A stretch of 14,295 nt of DNA, from contig CALCJD010000052.1 in NCBI GenBank assembly GCA_937960895.1, positions 1-14,295 of the forward strand, read 5' to 3'. Source of the DNA: an uncultured Spartobacteria bacterium. GTDB taxonomy: Bacteria > Verrucomicrobiota > Verrucomicrobiia > Chthoniobacterales > Terrimicrobiaceae. Shown here in pieces: positions 7,344 through 14,295 of this stretch (positions are counted from its first letter, which is position 1; every line of letters begins with the position of its first letter). The notes beneath the pieces are model-generated. The model saw only the letters and a program-made list of their open reading frames with translations. It ran no database searches and was not told where the DNA came from. The position numbers and the translations under genes were made by a program.

Positions 7344-8003
7344 ATGAAACACCCCCTCCCTCAATCCGGTGGTCCCGCCTTCCGACGCCGCGCCTTCACG
7401 CTTCTGGAAATGCTGACGGCGCTTTCGGTTGTCACGCTGCTTGCGATCCTGATGATGCCCTCGATCAACCGGACCCTGGAATCCGGCCGGCGCGCGCGCT
7501 CTACGGGGAATCTGCGGCAAATCGGCCTCGCCCTGCAAAACTACTCCCGGGATCACGATCAACAATACCCCTACACCTACTATCCCACGAACACCTGGGA
7601 TGGCCTGCTGGTCAAAGAGGGGTATGCCACACCGCAGGTGTTTGCCTGTCCCTCGGACAAAATCAAACGAACACGCTCGGGGGACATCCGGAGTTACGCC
7701 TACAACGGTTATTTCGGAGACTATTATCTCGAAAACAATCCCCACTCCCTCCGGGGGGCGATAATCCGGCTGAACAAGCCCCTGGCGGATCTGATTATTG
7801 TGGGCGACCGCGGCGGCGTCACCGCGGTGATCAACCACCCGGATTATTCGAGTGCCTACACTTCGAAGGATTGCAACGGCACTCACAAGGAGGGAGCCAA
7901 CTATCTTTTCGGCGACCTGCATGTCGAGTGGATGAAGGAATCCGGCGACTCCCAATTCTCATCAAACGCCGCCCTGTTCCTGAAGCACTGGCGGGCCGAT
8001 TAG
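7344..8003 (+). CDS. Type II secretion/type IV pilin-like protein (prepilin-type N-terminal cleavage/methylation domain)
   Basis: This is a 219-residue pseudopilin. A basic leader ends RRRA just before FTLLEMLTALSVVTLLAIL (about residues 18-36), the prepilin peptidase site and hydrophobic helix, with the conserved Glu at +5 (residue 22). Ala rather than Gly precedes the cleavage point, which is common in Verrucomicrobiota and Planctomycetota pseudopilins. The rest is the large extracellular domain typical of these phyla: GNLRQIGLALQNYSRDH after the helix, FACPSDK in the middle, and a C-terminal HKEGANYLFGDLHVEW, equivalent to the H-x-GG-xN-x-x-FxDGHV motif. Such proteins are numerous in these genomes and sit in the inner membrane or envelope; their individual roles are mostly unknown. 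It lies 7 nt after the second regulator and before two secreted proteins, suggesting one transcription unit. Confidence 0.92.
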   Translation: MKHPLPQSGGPAFRRRAFTLLEMLTALSVVTLLAILMMPSINRTLESGRRARSTGNLRQIGLALQNYSRDHDQQYPYTYYPTNTWDGLLVKEGYATPQVFACPSDKIKRTRSGDIRSYAYNGYFGDYYLENNPHSLRGAIIRLNKPLADLIIVGDRGGVTAVINHPDYSSAYTSKDCNGTHKEGANYLFGDLHVEWMKESGDSQFSSNAALFLKHWRAD

Positions 8004-8036
8004 TTCTCCCACCCTCCCTTTTCCCATCACCCTTTC

Positions 8037-8561
8037 ATGAAAAAATCCGCTCTTGTTTGTTTTCTGAGTGTTTCGTTCGTCCTCATCGGAACCCTTCACC
8101 CGAAGGAACCGATCTACGAGTCCGATTTCGGGGAAAGCCGCACCGGCTGGAGCGGACGCGCCGGATATGAAGGCATCATTTACCAACCGCAAACAGACGT
8201 CGATCCCAAGAACCCCGGCAAGCCGGTGCTGAGGATCACCGCCGGCGGCACGCTGGGGGCGGGATATTTTTTTACCTGCCCGGCCGAGGTCGAGGTGGGC
8301 AGGGAATACGAACTCACCTTCTGGGTCCTGTGCACCGGGGACACCGGCCTGGCCGCCCGCATCTGCGTGGCCGGAGAGGATGATTACGGCGAAGAGGAAA
8401 AGTCCTGGTTCACCATCAGCGAGAAGCCCAACAGGTGGTACAAGGTCGAACGCAAATTCTTCCCGACCGTGCCCCGCATCGGCCTGGAAATCGGAGCCAA
8501 GGAGGAGGAGTACGCGCCCTGCGACATCCTCATCAAGGACGTCGTCATCAAACCCCGTTGA
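8037..8561 (+). CDS. Secreted carbohydrate-binding-module-like protein
   Basis: This 174-residue protein has a Sec signal peptide (MKKSALVCFLSVSFVLIG, with cleavage probably around residue 20-23) followed by one compact beta-rich domain. The pattern resembles the CBM4/9 (CenC-like) jelly roll: an opening YESDFGESRTGW, a buried-strand VLRITAGG, the typical VEVGREYELTFWVLCTGD strand pair cut by a turn, WYKVERKFF, and a final DILIKDVVIKP. In those modules this order of strands binds sugar chains; here binding is inferred from fold resemblance only. The mature part has four Cys (in FTCPAE, VLCTGD, RICVAG, APCDI), which could form disulfides outside the cytoplasm. There is no catalytic domain. It starts 33 nt after the pseudopilin gene and is probably co-transcribed with it. 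No clear Shine-Dalgarno sequence is visible. Confidence 0.72.
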   Translation: MKKSALVCFLSVSFVLIGTLHPKEPIYESDFGESRTGWSGRAGYEGIIYQPQTDVDPKNPGKPVLRITAGGTLGAGYFFTCPAEVEVGREYELTFWVLCTGDTGLAARICVAGEDDYGEEEKSWFTISEKPNRWYKVERKFFPTVPRIGLEIGAKEEEYAPCDILIKDVVIKPR

Positions 8562-8656
8562 TTCCTCCCGTCATGCCAATTCCCCACGCGTTCTCACCAA
8601 TCCCGTTAACCCCTGATGCCTTCTGAACAAAATCCCCAAACCCAACCCATACCACC

Positions 8657-9469
8657 ATGAAACCAGCACCCCTAACCTCCCAAGATGAACCCTCAACCCC
8701 GCGGATGCTCCGCGGCCGTTCCCTTCGCAGACCGGCACTCTTCACCCTGTGTGCCGGCTTGCTCGCACTCACCGCGACGAGTTCCCAGGCCGCCATTCTG
8801 ATTCAGGACACGTTCGACCGGGTCGGTCCGCTCAACGGCACCACCACCACCATCGGCGGACTCACCTGGTCGGCCGGCTCGAACATGACCACAGACGGAT
8901 CCGCCCTCTGGCTGGGTAACGCGGGATTCATCCCGTTCACCCCCGTTTCGGGAATGGTGTACACCCTGGAGGCCGTCATGAAATATAGCGGCGTGCCTGA
9001 GGAACAGGCCTGGGGCGGCTTCGGCTTCGCCACGACGGCTGATCCGAACGCCCAGACGTTCACCATCGCCGGGCAAGGCGCTCCCTGGATGCTCTCCCAC
9101 TGGTGGGGCAACGATGTGGGCACCTTTGCCGGGCCCGGAACCGACAATTCGATTCCCGACGGCGGATACACTTATGATCGATTGGTCTACAACACGTTCA
9201 CCATCGTCCTGGACACCACCGAACCCATGTGGACGGTGTCCTTTTTCGTCAACGGCCAGCCCACCGGAAGCAGCTACAGCTACTCAGTCAATCCGAACAT
9301 CACCCACATCGGACTCGGCAACGAGTACTACACTTTCGGCAATGCCTACCAGGTGGACAGCATCACGCTTTCCGCGGTTCCGGAGCCGGGAGCCGTGGCA
9401 CTCGTCACCGGCGGATTGCTCTTGCTGACCCTGCGTCGCAGGAAGGGACTCACCCTCCTGCGGGACTGA
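8657..9469 (+). CDS. PEP-CTERM sorting domain protein, lectin-like
   Basis: This 270-residue exported protein has an N-terminal signal with a basic stretch (RGRSLRRP) and hydrophobic core (ALFTLCAGLLALTA), likely cleaved after SSQA at residue ~45. A central ~190-residue beta-rich domain starts DTFDR and resembles a concanavalin/LamG-type sandwich (VYTLEAVMKYSG, FTIVLDTTEPMW, VSFFVNGQPTG, HIGLGNEYY). The C-terminus, VPEPGAVALVTGG followed by a hydrophobic helix and RRRK (241-263), is a PEP-CTERM signal, recognised by exosortase and linked to envelope display or release in exopolysaccharide-producing bacteria. Extra residues before the hydrophobic signal make ATG 8705 an alternative start. The AT/C-rich leader 8562-8656 shows no structure. 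An intrinsic terminator follows 12 nt after the stop. Confidence 0.9.
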   Translation: MKPAPLTSQDEPSTPRMLRGRSLRRPALFTLCAGLLALTATSSQAAILIQDTFDRVGPLNGTTTTIGGLTWSAGSNMTTDGSALWLGNAGFIPFTPVSGMVYTLEAVMKYSGVPEEQAWGGFGFATTADPNAQTFTIAGQGAPWMLSHWWGNDVGTFAGPGTDNSIPDGGYTYDRLVYNTFTIVLDTTEPMWTVSFFVNGQPTGSSYSYSVNPNITHIGLGNEYYTFGNAYQVDSITLSAVPEPGAVALVTGGLLLLTLRRRKGLTLLRD

Positions 9470-9481
9470 CCGTCCCCTGAC

Positions 9482-9530
9482 GTTCCGCCGCCTCGGTGGG
9501 AGGCGGCGGAACCCCCTTTTCCCATTTTTT
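9482..9530 (+). terminator. Intrinsic (Rho-independent) terminator
   Basis: A perfect 13-bp stem, GTTCCGCCGCCTC (9482-9494) with GAGGCGGCGGAAC (9500-9512), closes a GGTGG loop. It is followed by CCCCCTTTTCCCATTTTTT, which supplies the T-rich tail. It lies 12 nt after the PEP-CTERM gene and ends the pseudopilin/secreted-protein unit. A smaller GC hairpin (CCGGGC-CCCT-GCCCGG, 9535-9550) follows it. Confidence 0.85.
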
Positions 9531-9599
9531 GACTCCGGGCCCCTGCCCGGCGCGTTGTCCACACCCTTTTCCAGAAAAGTCGGCACAGATTTCCACCTC

Positions 9600-12500
9600 A
9601 TGAACTCTCCTTTCCTCTCCTCCCTGCGCACCGGCAGACACGGATCCCGTCTCTCCGTTCTTCTTGGCGTGCTCGCCATCGGGAACATCCACCCGATCAC
9701 CATTTATGATGAAAGCCCCGAGGTGAACTACCGCTTCTCCTCCGGATTTCGCACCGATCATCCCATTCAGAACACCAGCCCGCTTTTCATTGCCGCAGGG
9801 TATGATCTCTCGCCCATCGGCTGGTGGAGCAAACCCGGCGACGCGGAAAGGGTCAAACACACGACGCTGGTGGCTCCGCTGTTTTCGGCCAACGCCACAC
9901 ACTATCCGTTTTTCGCCGGCGACACGGTGGAATTTCTTTCGACTTCCGGAACGCTGGTCACCAATCAGGTCGCGACGAGCATGCCCGCCTCCGGTGACGC
10001 CTCGTTCACCCGCTACACCCGGGCGTTCACCGCGGCGGACAACGTGTCGATCATGCGCATCCTGGATGGCTCGGGCAATTACATCGGTATGCCGGTTCTG
10101 GTCGCAGGCAGTCAGGGCAACGCCAAGCCGGGCGGAGTGAACATCGGGACGGAATTCGCCACCGCCCGTGTCCAGTGGGCGTTTGGAAACGGATCGGCCA
10201 TGTTTACGAATCATTCCAGCGACCCCGAGTTGACGCTCCTGGGCCTGCAGGCCGGTGACTCGGGCGGACCGGTGCTCCTTCCCTACAACGGACAGCTGAC
10301 CCTGTTTTCCACCATCACCACGGCATCCGCCTCGGGAGTTTCATATATCCCCACGGACATCACTCCGACCCTGAACGCGGTTCTGTCGCCCTATGGCTAT
10401 GCCCTGCGTTTCACCATCTACGACAACCCCGCGGATACGGTAAACACGGCCAATGTCTGGACCGGCGGCGCCGGTTCCGGCCTCTTCAGTCAGGGAGGCA
10501 ACTGGACGAAAGGGACGGCTCCGGCGAACCTGCCCGCGGTCTTTGACGCGGGCGCCAATGGCGGACAGTCGACGGTGCAGCTCACGTCCAATGAATCCGT
10601 GCGCGGCATCCTGTTCCGGGCCAACAACGGCGCGCAGGGCTTCACCTTTGCGGGATCGGGAACGCTGATGGTCGGCTCCACCGGAATTCGCAACGAGGAC
10701 TCCAAGACCCAGACCTTCAATGTGAACATCGGTCTCTCCGGTTCGCAGAACTGGGAGGCGGCGGACGGCGACCTTGTTTTTAACGGAAACATCAACACGA
10801 ACGGCCATCTGGTCGTGGTTCAGGGCGCGCAGGATACGACCATCAACGGGGGCATTTCCGGAGCCGGTTCCCTCGCGAAGGACGAGGCCGGCACCCTGAC
10901 CCTGAACTCGGTGAACACTTATGCCGGCGCCACCTACATCCACAGCGGAACCATCCGCCTCGGCGCCAACGGCAATCTCGGCCAGGGCACGGTGATCTTC
11001 GACGCGGACAATCCGGCCGCGCTGGATCTGAACGGACGCAATCAGACGGTGTCCAATCTGCTTTCGGCATACGGCGGAACGGGACGCCTGTTGCTGGGGG
11101 GAGCTCAGCTCACCGTCAATGTGAACATCCCGGGCGGCAATGCCTATCTCGGCTCCATCGAAGGCACCGGCAGCGTGATCAAGACGGGTTCCGGAGTCTG
11201 GACCATGGCCGGAAACAACACCTACTCCGGGCCGACCCAGGTCAATGCCGGTGTGCTCCGCCTCGGCTCCGAGCAGGCCCTCTCCGCCCAAAGCAATCTC
11301 GTCCTCAACGGCGGCGTCCTGGAACTGGGTGCGTCGGATTTCACCCGCTCGCTCGGCACCGGTGCAGGCCAGGTGCAGATGCTCGGTTCGGCCGGTTTCT
11401 CCGCCTACGGCGCGGACCGCGTCGTGAACCTGGCGGCAACGGCGCCACGCTGACCGTCGGAGTCGGGGGCTTTCTCCCGGTCGGCGGACAGTTCCTCTTT
11501 TCGTCCTCGACCTCCAATGCCACGATCATTTTTGAGAACGGAATCAATCTGAACGGCGGATTCCCCAGCTTTACGGTGGCCGACGGCTCCGCAGCCGTCG
11601 ACGCCCGCATCACCGGTGTCATCAGCAACGGCTATCTTCTCAAGCAGGGCGACGGTGTTCTGGAACTGACGGCCGCGAACACCTACACCGGTCAGACCTA
11701 CGTCAACTACGGAGGACTCATGATTTCCTCCGCGAACGCCCTCGGCACGGGCAATCTGGTGTTCAACGGCGGCAGAGGAATTCTCATTCTCGCCCATGAC
11801 GACATGACGCGCTCGCTGGGCAGCGGGGTGAATCAGGTCCGCTTCTCCACCGGCGGCGGCTTTGCGGCCTACGGCGCGGATCGAAAGGTCAATCTCGGCG
11901 GCGCGGGAGCCACCGTCACCTGGGGATCGGGAAATTTCGTTCCGGCCGGACAATCCCTGTATCTCGGCATGGAGGGCGTCTCCAACGCCACCGTAGACTT
12001 TGTCAACGGCATCAACTTCGGGGGCGCCCCGCGCACCATCAACACGGGAAATGGCAGCGCCGCGATCGATGCCCGATTGAGCGGCGTGCTTTCGAACGGC
12101 GGACTCATCAAAACCGGAGCCGGCACCCTTGAGCTCACCGGCAACAACACCTACACGGGACAAACCCAAATCAATGGGGGAGGACTCCTCATTTCCTCCG
12201 CACAGGCGCTGGGTTCGGGCAATCTTTCCCTCAACGGCGGCGTGCTGGTTCTCGGAGCGGGCGATATTACCCGGTCCCTCGGCACGGGCGCGGGCCAGGT
12301 CCAGTTTGCCGGCAGCGGCGGTTTTGCGGCCTACGGCGCGGACCGCTCCGTCAACATCGGCGGCGCCGGCGCGACCCTGACCTGGGGAAGCGCGCAATTT
12401 GTCCCCGCAACAAGCTCCCTGATTCTGGGAAGCGACTCCTCCAATGCGACGGTGAACTTTGTCAACGGCATCAATCTCGCCGGAGGCTTCCGGACCTTCC

Positions 12501-13834
12501 ACATCGTCAACGGCAGCGCCGCCGTGGATGCCCGTCTGCAGGGTGTGCTCAGCAACGGCGGACTCGTCAAGGAAGGCTCCGGCCTCCTCGACCTTGTGGC
12601 CGCGAACACCTACACGCTGACGACCCGTCTCGTTGACGGTGTGTTGCGAGTCTCCCACGCCAATGCCCTCCCGACCACCAGCCCCCTGGTCTTTGAAGGC
12701 GGCGTGCTCGAACTCGCCGCGGGGGATTTCACCCGTTCGCTCGGACTCAACGTCGGACAGGCTCAATTCGTCGCCGGAGGCGGATTTTCGGCCTTCGGAG
12801 GCGACCGCACGGTGAATTTCGGCGGCAACGGCGCCACGGTGGTGTGGGGACAGGCGGCCAGCGGCATCAACGGACGGTTCATCCTCTCCTCGGAGACCTC
12901 CGATTCCACCATCAATGTCGCCAACAGCATCAATCTGGGGACCGGCGGACTCGGCATTCGGGATCTGGAGGTTCGCAATGGTTCGGCCGCGATCGACGCG
13001 CGGCTCAATGGGACAATCACCTCGGGCGGGTCCGGCTGGGGACTGCGCAAACTCGGTGCAGGCACTCTCGAGATTGCCGCCACGGCGTCCCACACGGGAG
13101 AAACCATCGTGGCGGCCGGCACGCTCCTCGTCGGGACCAACGGCGCCCTCACCACCACCGAGGCGGTCACCATCAACTCGGGCGCGACCTTTGACTACCG
13201 CAGCGGAGTTTCTGCGCTGTCCCGCCGGGTGAACGTCAACGGTGGCACCTTCCAATACAACTCCCAGCACGCCTTCTCCGGCCTCCTGAATTTCAGCGCG
13301 GGAACCCTCGGCGGAAACGGAAACCTCGGAAACACCGCCCTCATCCTCGGCGAGGGACGGTCCATCGCCCCGGGCATGAGCGTCGGCAAACTCTCCACCG
13401 GCTCGGAGACCTGGGACACCGGGGGAAGCTATTTCTGGGAAATCAACGATCTCTCCGGAATCGTGGGTGGGCCCTCCGGATGGGATCTGCTGGAAATTCA
13501 GGGAGACCTCACCATTCTGGCGAGCACAGGAGGCTTCACCCTGCACCTGTCGGCTTCGGAGACACTGGCCGGCTGGAATCCGCAGCAGGAATACTCCTGG
13601 ACCATTGCAACGGTGTCGGGCGATATCTTCGGTTTCTCCGCATCCGCCTTCGTCATCGACGCCACGGAATTCGCCGCCTCCCACGATTTGGGAGACGGGG
13701 CCTTCCATCTGCGGGCCCAGGACGGAAAGGTGGATCTGGTCTTCTCCCCGGTGCCGGAACCGGCAACCCTCCTGCTCGTGATGCTCTCCTCCCTCGGCCT
13801 CTGCGGCCGCCGCCGGTACAGCCGGAAATCCTGA
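9600..13834 (+). pseudogene. Trypsin-like protease / autotransporter beta-strand-repeat / PEP-CTERM giant surface protein, one-base frameshift
   Basis: Read through one repaired base this is a ~1411-residue exported protein. It has an N-terminal signal-like segment (residues ~17-30). Next is a chymotrypsin-fold domain (~35-275) with a plausible triad: His101 (NATHYPF), Asp147 (AADNVSIMRIL) and Ser221 (GDSGGP). A beta-helical passenger-like region follows with six autotransporter-associated repeats of the NTYTGxTxxNxGxL type, near 10914, 11217, 11678, 12146, 12605 and 13085. The C-terminal domain ends VPEPATLLLVML and RRRYSRK, a PEP-CTERM anchor. The first frame ends at TGA 11451-11453 after VVNLAATAPR. 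The other copies of the module read VNLGGxGAT at this point, which is restored by adding one G in CCTGGCGG near 11431-11434. The second frame then runs cleanly from there to 13834. ATG 9600 is preferred over TTG 9555 because it directly precedes the signal segment. It has its own transcription unit after the terminator at 9482. Role (surface adhesin, biofilm or glycan-binding protease) is inferred. Confidence 0.88.
11217..13084 (+). repeat. Tandem ~459-480-bp coding modules of the surface protein
   Basis: Four successive modules, starting at the NTY codons 11217, 11678, 12146 and 12605 and ending before 13085, have lengths 461 (462 after frame repair), 468, 459 and 480 bp, or about 153-160 residues. 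Each reads NTY(T/S)GxT, a short strand, LNGGVLELG, DFTRSLG, QVQF, GGFxAYGADR, VNLGGxGAT, SNATVxFxNGIN, GSAAxDARLxGVxSNG and KxGxGxLEL with local variation. The last module is the most diverged. This is internal duplication of a beta-helix unit, not a nucleotide-identical repeat. Confidence 0.85.
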
Positions 13835-13855
13835 CCCCCAAACCGGAAACATTCG

Positions 13856-13904
13856 GAGCTCCCAGACCGGCCCCTGCGCAAAGGGGCCGGCTCCCCGGGA
13901 GCTC
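13856..13904 (+). terminator. Nested GC-rich hairpin after the surface-protein gene, possible terminator
   Basis: Outer arms GAGCTCCC (13856-13863) and GGGAGCTC (13897-13904) enclose inner arms CCGGCCCC (13867-13874) and GGGGCCGG (13883-13890) with a TGCGCAAA loop. It begins 21 nt after the stop codon. There is no T-tract after it, so it is either a non-canonical terminator or an mRNA 3'-end stabilising structure. Confidence 0.45.
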
Positions 13905-14116
13905 GTCCACGCCCCCCCGGGCGAACCTTCGTCCGTACCTTTCCAAGGGGCGCGCAGACTCCGCCGTGCTGATCCCCGAACAATCCGGCCAACCCGGTAT
14001 CCTAAGTTTTCCGACCGTCCAGGGACGCCCGCAAAGTTTGTTTTTTGGCAAAGGCTGACAAATCGCCGTTCGTTCCCGCGAAATACGGTCAACCGTCCCA
14101 AAATCTGTTTCCCCAA

Positions 14117-14145
14117 CGGGCCAAAAAAGAAATTTTTTTGGCCCG
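14117..14145. repeat. Perfect 12-bp inverted repeat in the non-coding tail
   Basis: CGGGCCAAAAAA (14117-14128) and TTTTTTGGCCCG (14134-14145) are exact inverted copies around a 5-nt loop. The A/T-rich apex and GC base allow a hairpin on either strand. No T-tract follows on the plus strand. It could be a bidirectional terminator-like element or a protein-binding dyad. Confidence 0.55.
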
Positions 14146-14295
14146 AAAATCGCGGATTCGCCAATTCGATGCGCACCATCTTTTCTCGTTGCGAATGAAA
14201 CAGGTTGTATCGCGTGATTCCTAAGGATCGGAAGGTTTTCTCCTTCTCCGTGCTCTTTCCAGGCTCCCAACACCCCTCGGAAGGCTCCTTTTGCA

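Larger units (their letters stand above)
13835..14295. other. Non-coding tail with no supported gene
   Basis: No open frame here has protein-like composition, a start with ribosome-binding site, or a recognisable motif. A long minus-strand frame crossing it is a shadow of the repeat gene. No tRNA or rRNA signature is seen. The stretch becomes more AT-rich after 14030 and holds two inverted repeats listed separately. It may contain the promoter of a gene beyond the right edge. Confidence 0.55.

Noticed and set aside
11217..13100. Periodic repeats as a possible CRISPR array
   Set aside because: The period is ~460 bp and the repeats are protein-level beta-helix modules without constant short repeat-spacer structure.
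11405..14179. 924-codon open frame on the minus strand
   Set aside because: It mirrors the tandem repeats of the plus-strand gene and has low-complexity charged and Gly-rich composition with no domain motif. Long antisense frames are common opposite GC-rich genes.
13835..14295. tRNA or other RNA gene in the right tail
   Set aside because: No T-loop signature, acceptor stem or CCA end could be identified; only simple inverted repeats are present.

Overview
The window is GC-rich and gene-dense and reads like an accessory carbohydrate-utilisation and surface-protein region of a Verrucomicrobiota bacterium, most likely near Opitutales (inference). The signs are two PEP-CTERM exported proteins, a long autotransporter-type beta-strand-repeat protein, a pseudopilin with an AFTLLE cleavage motif, two GntR-LacI hybrid regulators, and mostly weak or absent Shine-Dalgarno sequences.

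Left part (1-4135): a minus-strand GH116-type glycoside hydrolase runs off the left edge. An AraC-family regulator diverges from it across a short intergenic region that carries a perfect palindrome (589-608). The AraC gene converges on a minus-strand ADP-ribosylglycohydrolase-family gene with a C-terminal beta-rich extension. That gene in turn diverges from the first GntR-LacI regulator.

Middle (4136-8003): an alpha-L-rhamnosidase-like gene follows the first regulator directly and is split by a single-base frameshift near 5060-5075. After an AT-rich spacer comes a second GntR-LacI regulator, a close paralogue of the first. Its coding similarity extends upstream of its first usable start codon. 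A type II secretion/type IV pilin-like protein gene follows it after 7 nt.

Right part (8004-13834): a small secreted carbohydrate-binding-like protein, a PEP-CTERM lectin-like protein, a strong intrinsic terminator, and then a very large gene. That gene encodes, in order, a trypsin-like protease domain with a recognisable His-Asp-Ser triad, long beta-strand repeats built from ~153-160-residue tandem modules, and a PEP-CTERM anchor. It too is interrupted by a one-base loss, at about 11432. The final ~460 bases (13835-14295) hold no supported gene but contain two strong inverted repeats.

Taken together this looks like a locus in which sugar-responsive regulators (AraC plus two LacI-type sensors) control glycosidases for rhamnose/glucose-containing glycans, next to genes for envelope-displayed binding proteins. 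Two frameshifts and one missing start codon within 6.4 kb mean that either the sequence contains single-base errors or the locus is decaying.
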